This document shows positions 1-6,800 of a stretch of DNA of 8,918 nt, piece after piece. Source of the DNA: Candidatus Hydrogenedens terephthalaticus JGI OTU-1. Its GTDB lineage: Bacteria > Hydrogenedentota > Hydrogenedentia > Hydrogenedentales > Hydrogenedentaceae. Under the pieces are notes generated by a model, which did not search any database, was not told the DNA's origin, and saw only the letters and a program-made list of their open reading frames with translations. The stretch is taken from positions 18,506 through 27,423 of the forward strand of contig AWNW01000037.1 in NCBI GenBank assembly GCA_000493945.1, written 5' to 3'. How positions within the stretch are numbered: the stretch's first letter is position 1; the number at the start of each line of letters is the position of its first letter. The position numbers were made by a program, and so were the translations under genes.

Positions 1-360
1 ATAGCCCAACGCCCACGACTCTATATAAATATAATAAATACCGACCATTGCCGGGAGAAGTATTCCAAAAATACCCAGATATTTTGATATAGGATGTTTC
101 CAGAGACGATAAAACATCCCCGGAGTAGTCCCATGCTTATAGGCACCCCCTCTTCTCCCAATACTCCACTCTATCCATGCCAACGGAATGCCTATCAAAA
201 GAAGTACCAAAAAATAAGGAACCATAAAAGCACCACCATACGGCGCTGCCTGACCAGGAAAACGAAGAAAGTTTCCCAATCCAACTGCATTCCCCGCCAT
301 CGCCATAATGAGACCAAAACGACTACCCCAACCTAATTCTTTTAAGGGACCACGACGCAT
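1..360 (-). CDS. Sodium:neurotransmitter symporter (NSS/LeuT) family transporter, N-terminal part
   Basis: Translating the reverse strand from the ATG at 360 gives 120 residues open to the left edge, so the C-terminal three quarters is missing. The sequence matches the start of LeuT-type transporters closely. Residues 20-35 hold the unwound TM1 signature (AMAGNAVGLGNFLRFP), which in LeuT binds sodium and the substrate carboxylate and carries the extracellular-gate arginine, here Arg33. IPLAWIEWSIGRRGG (58-72) ends TM2. IYYIYIESW (108-116) is the TM3 motif, with Tyr110 matching the LeuT substrate tyrosine. By family it is an inner-membrane Na+-coupled importer of an amino acid or similar small solute; the substrate cannot be told from this fragment. 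A GAGGG ribosome site lies about 10 bases before the ATG, which fixes the start. It is transcribed divergently from the photolyase gene. Identification is firm; completeness of the gene outside the window is unknown. Confidence 0.93.
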   Translation of the reverse strand, partial: MRRGPLKELGWGSRFGLIMAMAGNAVGLGNFLRFPGQAAPYGGAFMVPYFLVLLLIGIPLAWIEWSIGRRGGAYKHGTTPGMFYRLWKHPISKYLGIFGILLPAMVGIYYIYIESWALGY

Positions 361-379
361 TTTCAGTTTCCCTCTTATG

Positions 380-407
380 TTGTGTAATATAAATAATGAA
401 TTATACA
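380..407 (+). promoter_or_regulatory. Candidate promoter for the photolyase gene
   Basis: TTGTGT (380-385) and TATACA (402-407) are separated by 16 bases and would start a transcript about 40 bases before the photolyase ATG. The -10 box physically overlaps the -10 box of the opposite-strand transporter promoter. A second TATAAA at 437-442 is too close to the ATG to leave room for the AGGG ribosome site unless the leader is very short. Pattern-based, in an AT-rich region where chance matches are common. Confidence 0.25.
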
Positions 408-430
408 CCAATAAACAAATATTTTTGCAA
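400..430 (-). promoter_or_regulatory. Candidate promoter for the LeuT-type transporter gene
   Basis: On the minus strand there is a perfect TATAAT -10 box (plus-strand 400-405). A TTGCAA lies 19 bases upstream of it (425-430) as a possible -35 box. The spacer is slightly long. The -35-like sequence sits inside a 10-base palindrome TTTTGCAAAA (423-432), which could instead be an operator. Assigned by pattern only. Confidence 0.35.
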
Positions 431-454
431 AACCGCTATAAATAACAGGGTAAT

Positions 455-1849
455 ATGAATAAGAAACATTCTTTGGGTTTATTTATTTTCCGTAGGGATT
501 TAAGAATAGAAGACAATTCCTCATTTATATATGCAGCAAGGATATGCCAACAAATTCTTCCCTGTTTCATCTTTGACCCTCGTCAGATAGAAAACAACCC
601 TTATCGTGGAGATTTTGCAGTTCAATTTATGATTGAGAGTATACTGGACTTACAAGCAGAATTGGTTAAAAACGGGGGAAAACTATATCTATTCTACGGT
701 AAACCTGAGGAAATATTGTTAAAAATTTTTGAACAAACACATTTTGACGCATTATTTACAAACAGGGATTATACTCCCTTCTCAAAAAAACGCGATGATG
801 ACATAAACAATTTCTGTAAACAACAGAACATTCCATTTTACTCTCTTGACGATGCTTTATTGACCCAACCAGAAGATACTCTTAACGACAATAAAACCCC
901 GATAACTGTTTTTTCACGATTCTACAAAAAAGCCTTGACTATACCTGTTGTTAAACCACAAACAGTGATGCATATTCAATACTACCGAGAACACATCACG
1001 GATGAAATTCCAGAACTTAAATCCTTGCCATTTTTGCCCAATAAAAACGAAAAAGCACGATTAAAAGGTGGACGAAGAGAAGGCTTCAAAATACTAAAAA
1101 GAGCTTGCAACATACAGGATTACAAAAACCAAAGAGATATATTAGAAAAGGAAGCAAATACTTTCTTATCCCCCTATCTGAAATTTGGATGTTTGTCTCC
1201 AAGAGAGGTCTACCATACGATAAAGAACAACAATCCTGACCCCGAACCTATTCTCCGCCAACTATACTGGAGAGATTTTTTTACCATCATTGCATTTTAT
1301 TTCCCCCATGTATTCGGAAATGCCTTTAACAAGTCTTTTCAGAATGTGTGGTGGAGTAAAGATGAAAACACCTTCACTTTATGGACTGAGGGCATAACAG
1401 GGTTTCCTATTGTAGATGCGGGAATGCGAGAATTAAAAACAACAGGATGGATGCACAATCGTGCACGACTGATTGTAGGTTCTTTCCTGACAAAAGATTT
1501 GCATATTAATTGGTTATGGGGAGAAAAATATTTTGCAACAAAATTAATAGACTACGACCCTCCTGTTAATAACGGAAACTGGCAATGGGTAGCAGGAACA
1601 GGTTGCGATGCACAACCCTATTTTCGAATTTTTAATCCATGGTTACAATCAAGAAAATTTGACCCTGACGCAGGATATATAAAAAAATGGATACCGGAAT
1701 TAAAAAATGTACCTTCTGCCCATATACATCAATGGGACATATTTTACAAAGACTATCCACAGATTGACTACCCTGCTCCCATAGTAAACCATCACGAAGA
1801 AGCAGAACAGTCCAAAATTTTATTCAAAAATGCCCGATTAAACCCTTAA
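455..1849 (+). CDS. phrB: Class I deoxyribodipyrimidine photolyase (CPD photolyase)
   Basis: A 464-residue cytosolic flavoenzyme that uses blue light to split cyclobutane pyrimidine dimers in UV-damaged DNA. The N-terminal antenna-binding domain starts with LGLFIFRRDLRIEDN (7-21). The C-terminal FAD domain has the motif LSPYLKFGCLSPREVY (238-253), the RQLYWRDFF helix (268-276), WMHNRAR (332-338) and NNGNWQW (372-378). The three tryptophans that reduce the flavin in the E. coli enzyme (W306, W359, W382) align with Trp310, Trp353 and Trp376, so photoreduction should work. The Asn beside the flavin N5 is also kept. Length is normal for the family (about 450-480). The antenna (MTHF or 8-HDF) cannot be decided from the sequence. 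A weak AGGG precedes the ATG by about 5 bases. The gene is divergent from the transporter and converges with tspO, leaving only 27 bases and no visible terminator. It looks unusually AT-rich (one counted line is 28 % G+C). Confidence 0.95.
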   Translation: MNKKHSLGLFIFRRDLRIEDNSSFIYAARICQQILPCFIFDPRQIENNPYRGDFAVQFMIESILDLQAELVKNGGKLYLFYGKPEEILLKIFEQTHFDALFTNRDYTPFSKKRDDDINNFCKQQNIPFYSLDDALLTQPEDTLNDNKTPITVFSRFYKKALTIPVVKPQTVMHIQYYREHITDEIPELKSLPFLPNKNEKARLKGGRREGFKILKRACNIQDYKNQRDILEKEANTFLSPYLKFGCLSPREVYHTIKNNNPDPEPILRQLYWRDFFTIIAFYFPHVFGNAFNKSFQNVWWSKDENTFTLWTEGITGFPIVDAGMRELKTTGWMHNRARLIVGSFLTKDLHINWLWGEKYFATKLIDYDPPVNNGNWQWVAGTGCDAQPYFRIFNPWLQSRKFDPDAGYIKKWIPELKNVPSAHIHQWDIFYKDYPQIDYPAPIVNHHEEAEQSKILFKNARLNP

Positions 1850-1876
1850 AACACCTAATTACCCCATGATTTTAAC

Positions 1877-2269
1877 TTATTTCCAGTTGAGGTAGGTTAT
1901 TGTCAATTGTAAAACGGTTGCGAAACTTACCCATAATAGATAGGGGATTTGAAGGAATGCAATCCACTTGTTATAGGGATATATAAGAATGATTGTAGCA
2001 ACGATAGTCATCCATACAAACAGAATATCTACACTTGCAAGAAAATTGTTTCGTAATCCGAATTGAATTGGTGTGAATAGAAAGTTGAATATTAGATTTA
2101 AAACAAAAGGAAGCAACACATAGGCAGGCACTTTTTTAGTAATTACCATCCAGAATGTTATCCCATAAGAAATAAAAATAATCAGATACAACACAGTCCA
2201 TACAGGTCCAAATACCCATGCAGGTGGCGACCACGAAGGCTTAATCAATTGCTGATAATATTCATTCAT
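1877..2269 (-). CDS. tspO: TspO/MBR family protein, short form lacking the first membrane helix
   Basis: A 130-residue integral membrane protein of the tryptophan-rich sensory protein / translocator family. Family members bind porphyrins and related ligands and are linked to tetrapyrrole, light and oxidative-stress responses; the exact activity is debated. Diagnostic stretches are KPSWSPPAWVFGPVWTVLY (10-28), NFLFTPIQFG (62-71) and IPYLLWVSFATVLQ (108-121). Four hydrophobic helices can be drawn (about 19-40, 47-70, 76-97 and 102-126). Typical TspO proteins have about 150-160 residues and five helices, with a first helix before the KPxWxPP motif. Here the protein starts right at that motif. 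The start is secure: GAGGT (2276-2280) lies six bases before the ATG and an in-frame TGA (2279-2281) blocks any longer form. The family LN after the final AT motif is LQ here. It lies downstream of and on the same strand as the phosphofructokinase gene (141-base gap). Confidence 0.9.
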   Translation of the reverse strand: MNEYYQQLIKPSWSPPAWVFGPVWTVLYLIIFISYGITFWMVITKKVPAYVLLPFVLNLIFNFLFTPIQFGLRNNFLASVDILFVWMTIVATIILIYPYNKWIAFLQIPYLLWVSFATVLQLTITYLNWK

Positions 2270-2275
2270 AAAATT

Positions 2276-2280
2276 ACCTC
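2276..2280 (-). promoter_or_regulatory. Ribosome binding site fixing the tspO start
   Basis: GAGGT on the minus strand, six bases before the ATG at 2269. Together with the in-frame TGA at 2279-2281 it shows that the short N-terminus is how the gene is really translated rather than a start-calling error. Confidence 0.75.
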
Positions 2281-2410
2281 AATTGAAAAGGAAACAAGGT
2301 TCAAATGACAAAAATTCCGAATAAAATTTACCGTTCCTTTTCTCATAGATTCTTGATTAAATAAATTACTTTTTCATTTTAATCTTTGTAAAAAACGATT
2401 CTTGATTTTT
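2281..2410. other. Gap between pfk and tspO with short repeats
   Basis: This AT-rich spacer has no ORF. It contains an 11-base direct repeat GATTCTTGATT at 2348-2358 and 2397-2407 (49 bases apart). It also holds an imperfect inverted pair, GAAAAGGAAAC (2285-2295) and GTTCCTTTTC (2333-2342). No strong GC-rich hairpin followed by a T run is visible on the minus strand after the pfk stop, so some read-through into tspO is possible. The inverted pair might be an operator for tspO, but nothing proves it. Confidence 0.3.
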
Positions 2411-3715
2411 TTATTCTGGGATAGGTTGACCGGTGCTGGCAAGGACCGTTTGCCATAAGGAGCCGTTGGGGTCTATTTTTTTACGCCCTGAAATGACCAT
2501 TTCGATGGGGATATGGACAAATTGATTGTGGATATAACCAATAGTAATACCCGTTCTCCCTGTCATTCCTGCATGCACGGCATTCCTTGCAAGTGCATCA
2601 CAAAAAGCGGCATCTTCCGCATTTGCGGGAACACTCCGAATAAGATAACTTGGGTCAAAGTATTTCATCTGGATAGGAATCTGTTTGTTATGAAAATATT
2701 CAACAATCTTATCCCGCAAAAATTTCCCCACATCCGCATGGAGTACATTTCCAGAAGCATCTTTCTTCTTAATATCTTCTTTTATCCATTCGGAACCTGC
2801 ACCTTCTGCTATGGCAATAAGGGCATGTTCTCTTGTTAGAATTCTCTGCTCAAGCCATGATAAAAAGCCATTGGCACCATGAAGCGATACTGGCACTTCT
2901 GGAATAATTGCATAATTAACCAACTGGCTTGCCAGAGCAGAATAAGCCGTAACAAACCCTGAATCCCTCCCCATTAACTTGACAAGACCTATTCCATATC
3001 TGACAGATTTTGCTTCTGTATGGGCACAAATAAGGACTTTTCTTGCTTCCTCAATAGCGGTATTAAAACCGAAAGTCCGCGAGGTGTATAAAATATCGTT
3101 ATCTATAGTTTTAGGAATTCCAATGATTGAAATGGGATATGATCTTTCTTGCAATACACGGAATAGTTGATAGGCTCCTCTATGCGTTCCATCTCCACCA
3201 ACACAAAATAATAGATTAACTCCCGTAGAACGCAAACAGGACATCATTTTTTCGGGTTCCTGCGGTCCTCGTGATGTGCCTAATAGGGTTCCTCCTTCGT
3301 CATGTATCTCATCCACTATTTCAGGGTCCAGTTGGAGTGGAGGCAAATTCTTTTCTGGATTTAACCCTTCATATCCATATCGAAAACCTAATATTTCCCG
3401 AACCCCATAATGAAACCATAATTCCACCACTAAAGAACGAATTACATTATTTAATCCCGGACAGATACCCCCACAAGTTACTATCCCCGCAACGGTATTT
3501 TCAGGTTGAAAAAAAATTTTTTCACGCGGTCCTGCTTTCTCAAAATATTTCTGTTCTTTTTCTAAATACTCTCCGTGATCATTTATCTCTATTGAGTTGG
3601 AGATATAAGTATTATCATCTATAAACAGCAAACTTTTTTTGCTTTGTTCAGATTGTAAATTTTTTAAAGGTGAAACAATTTTACATTCTCCGAGCGATGG
3701 AATTTTAACAACCAT
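2411..3715 (-). CDS. pfkA: 6-phosphofructokinase, ATP-type of the PPi-like (plant/trypanosome) group
   Basis: A 434-residue cytosolic enzyme that phosphorylates fructose 6-phosphate to fructose 1,6-bisphosphate, the committed step of glycolysis. The N-terminal arm ends in FEKAGPREKIFF (58-69), typical of plant-like PFKs. The catalytic core follows: GGICPGLN (82-89), GGDGTHRGA (173-181), PKTIDND (201-207) with the catalytic aspartate, MGRDSG (248-253), IPEVP (271-275), AEGAG (303-307) and the sugar-binding DPSYLIRSVPANA (354-366). PPi-dependent enzymes usually have GGDD; glycine at that place here favours ATP. PKTIDND, by contrast, is shared with PPi-PFKs, and plant and trypanosome ATP-PFKs combine the two in the same way. 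AGGA lies about seven bases before the ATG. The gene is divergent from the large surface protein. The phosphoryl donor is inferred; a PPi-using or bifunctional enzyme is less likely. No frameshift or missing catalytic residue was seen. Confidence 0.92.
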   Translation of the reverse strand: MVVKIPSLGECKIVSPLKNLQSEQSKKSLLFIDDNTYISNSIEINDHGEYLEKEQKYFEKAGPREKIFFQPENTVAGIVTCGGICPGLNNVIRSLVVELWFHYGVREILGFRYGYEGLNPEKNLPPLQLDPEIVDEIHDEGGTLLGTSRGPQEPEKMMSCLRSTGVNLLFCVGGDGTHRGAYQLFRVLQERSYPISIIGIPKTIDNDILYTSRTFGFNTAIEEARKVLICAHTEAKSVRYGIGLVKLMGRDSGFVTAYSALASQLVNYAIIPEVPVSLHGANGFLSWLEQRILTREHALIAIAEGAGSEWIKEDIKKKDASGNVLHADVGKFLRDKIVEYFHNKQIPIQMKYFDPSYLIRSVPANAEDAAFCDALARNAVHAGMTGRTGITIGYIHNQFVHIPIEMVISGRKKIDPNGSLWQTVLASTGQPIPE

Positions 3716-3754
3716 ATTTAATCCTTTTTATTTATCCGATTATCACGCAAAGAA

Positions 3755-3784
3755 ACTATAAAATATTGTATTATTTTTATGTAA
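3755..3784 (-). promoter_or_regulatory. Candidate promoter for the phosphofructokinase gene
   Basis: On the minus strand TTACAT (plus-strand 3779-3784) and TATAGT (3755-3760) are separated by 18 bases. They would start transcription about 30 bases before the pfk ATG at 3715. This is pattern-based, in strongly AT-rich DNA. Confidence 0.35.
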
Positions 3785-3788
3785 TTCT

Positions 3789-3797
3789 TGCTATAAT
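3789..3797 (+). promoter_or_regulatory. Extended -10 promoter for the large surface protein gene
   Basis: TGCTATAAT contains a perfect TATAAT preceded by the TGn extension, which can work without a good -35 box. A weak TTGTAT lies 20 bases upstream (3766-3771). Predicted transcription starts near 3804, giving a leader of about 60 bases that contains the tandem repeat at 3807-3838. GGAG at 3856-3859 is seven bases before the ATG. Confidence 0.5.
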
Positions 3798-3806
3798 ATT
3801 ATAGAT

Positions 3807-3838
3807 AAATAGGAATTATAATTAAATAGAAATTATAA
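3807..3838 (+). repeat. Two-copy 15-base direct repeat in the leader of the surface protein gene
   Basis: AAATAGGAATTATAA (3807-3821) is followed by AAATAGAAATTATAA (3824-3838). The copies match at 14 of 15 bases and have a 17-base period. They lie between the promoter and the ribosome site. They could be a regulator site or low-complexity duplication. Confidence 0.55.
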
Positions 3839-3866
3839 CACATATATTTAATTTTGGAGAATTATT

Positions 3867-6800
3867 ATGAAAGGGCGTGTGGAAGTATTTTTATTCTTTT
3901 TACTTATTCTTTTGTCTTCATACCTTCACGCAGATTTATATCGCATTTATGAAGGTGCTCCCAATGGTGCGACAGGAAATCCTAACGAATGGGGATTTGA
4001 GCAATTATCTGATGCATGGACACATGCTACCGTTACGAATCCCGGCAATCATACGATTCGGATAGAATGGCAAGGACCCGGTCAGAGTGATGGTGTCTAT
4101 TTTGAGGTGCCAGAATTGGTGCTGGCGGATAGTGGAGATATAGAAGTAATTGCGGATACGGGTATTCGTCCGGAAATTCGACCGAATGGTGACCATCCGA
4201 TATTCAGTAATAACTCAACAACGGGTAAAGTATTAAAAATAATCGGCTACGACGAAGGAGTATATAATAGGATAGCGTTATACTCTGCATATTCTTCTCC
4301 GCTGATAGCCACTTCGATGAATGGAAATGGTGTGCTCATCACAGAGAAGGTAAATTTTATTAAGAAGGAGCGTGTTTGGGAACCAACTGAAGAGCCCGGC
4401 GCACCCAACGGAAACTATATATATTTGCAAAATGTTCCAGTAAGTAAGCATCAGTTTTATATGGTTCGCTTTTTAGGGGGTGATGAGGTAGAGCAGACCT
4501 CACCTTTGATGGTGTTGGGACCGATGAATGGGACAGGAATAATGGAAGCACAGTTACGATATGTAGACTTCAGTTATGCCAAAGGTAGGGGCACTCGATT
4601 ATCGCTCAAAAATATAGTCAGAGTGACTTTAGAACAATGCATATTTGCTCCTCAAGAAGGGAGTACCTATTCCGAAAGTGCAATAGCCATGCGAGCAGAT
4701 AGCCCAACCGCAAGTGATGGCGGGTCTCAAGTCATTTTTTATAATTGTTCATTTCGCAGTGGCAACGCAAATTTATTTGATAAATTAGGTGAGGACACTC
4801 ATACTACGCCAAATGTATATCGGTTATACAAGCCCGTATTTACGGGTCCCTGTGGGGAGCGGGCATTTAATCTTCAACAGAGTGGTGCTCGTGTAGAAAT
4901 ATTAGGGTTAGAGCCTGGTAATGATTGGTTTGATACTTCGGATGATATAGTCCCTTCACCTATACAATGGGTAGATATGGACGGGTTAACAAGTAATACA
5001 GGAACTTATGCCCGTATTTTGCGTGGTTCTATAAAATTTTATCGTGCAAAGGGAATTATCCGACCGTATGTAGGTTATGCTATTACATGCTTAGGCGGAG
5101 AATTAACAGGTCCTGTTGAAGTTGAGATGGATTCCTGCTGGTGGGGCTTTGGTGCAGGGACATTCCGTTCAGGAGCCACAAGTGGAAATTATGCACCCTT
5201 GTTAACAATCACCAATACCATTTTCTATGGAGGTGGCGTCCCGTCATATATTGATACACGCGGGTTTAGTGATACGCTATTTCCTTCTGCTTTTGCTACA
5301 GTCCGATTGCGGCATGTTACACTCACTTCGCCTGAAAGTAATCCCGTTACTAACTGGCTCATCCATGGCAGAACAGGAGATACCTTGTATTCCGCAGCCA
5401 CTATCTTCGATTCCCCGAACGCATCGAACATTACACCCGTTTGGGAAGCTGGGTTTGAATGGAAAAATTTGGCGTGGAACCGTAACTCACAAGATGGTAA
5501 AGGAGGATTTGAGACTGCACCGAATGAGCAAATTATGATTTATGCGGACCCGAAATTAGATGATGTAGGCAAATTACAAACAGGTAGTGGCGCCTTAGGT
5601 CGTTCAGGGACAACAGATACTACCAATATAGATTTTGAAGGGCAAAACAGACCTTTACCTCCGTTTTATGCATCGCCCGATATCGGTGCAGACGAGGGGT
5701 TCTTCCGTCCCACAGATATAGTCTCCAATCCTGTGGATATGGAGGTAATGGACAATGTTGAAGAAGGGACTATTGTTGGAGAATTTACGGTTGTTGACCC
5801 TGACCCGGAAGAACCTCATACATTATCTCTGGTTCAAAATGGAAATGGAGCCTTTCGTCTCGATGGAAATCAATTAGTCGTTGACTTACCAGGTGCCTTA
5901 AACGGAAGCGAAAATCCGTATGTAACTGTTCAGGTCTGGGCTACGGATTTGATGGGCTTACATTATGATAAAACATTTTTAGTGCATGTTATTGATGCCA
6001 CCCCGGCTTATGTTGTTTCTGTAACTGTAACGCAACCTTTGGAAGTTGAGGTAGAATTTTCTGAACCTATGAGCCTTACAGGTCTTGACACTCCTGAAAA
6101 CTATACCCTTTCGGGCGATGGCAAAGGGACACTCACAGAAAACCCATCTCAGGTAACTGTGCTTGATAATAAGCATGTTCGATTAAACTGGAACTCCGGT
6201 GAAATGAAAAATGGTGGAGATGTAACTATTACAGTAACCAATGTATTTGATGCGCAGGGAAATCCTATTGGCAGTCCTAACAGTGCAACACACGCGGGTA
6301 GTGGTTTAGGAGGTTTTCCCCCACAATTAGTTTCGATTGAAATTAAAGGACCTCGTTTAATACATGTTGTTTTTTCAGAAGCAATGAGAGAACTTGGAGA
6401 TGAAAGTGCCCTTAATCCTGCTAATTATCATTGGTGGTTAGATACTCCGCCGGGAAATTCTCCCACAAATGTGGAGAAAGTGTCCGTATTTCCCCCAACT
6501 TATGCTATCTCGTGGACAACGGGTGCAGCTATATCCGAGGGACAGGAAGTTACTGTCAGGGTGGATAATGTTCAGGATTTAGCAGGGAATCCAATAGACC
6601 CGCTTCATAATACGGCATCAGACACTTTTGAAGTAACATTACCCCGTGCTTTATCCCTGTCTGCGGTAAACGAACGAACATTAAAAATAAAATATAGCAA
6701 AGAAATGGGTTCATCCGTATTCTTCATAGGCAATTACACACTGAGCAATCCGCCCGGTGCTTCAGGAAAAGGGACTCTTTCAATTCGCCCATCAAGAGTT

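Noticed and set aside
94..336. Plus-strand ORF of 80 codons near the left end
   Set aside because: It lies opposite the clearly conserved LeuT-type coding sequence, and its product is low complexity with no family features.
455..1849. DASH cryptochrome or (6-4) photolyase rather than CPD photolyase
   Set aside because: The sequence around the tryptophans and the flavin (WMHNRAR, NNGNWQW, LSPYLKFG) follows the E. coli-like class I CPD pattern, and length is normal for it.
2513..3624. Several plus-strand ORFs opposite pfk
   Set aside because: They are antisense shadows of a strongly conserved enzyme gene, and no ribosome site or recognisable product supports them.
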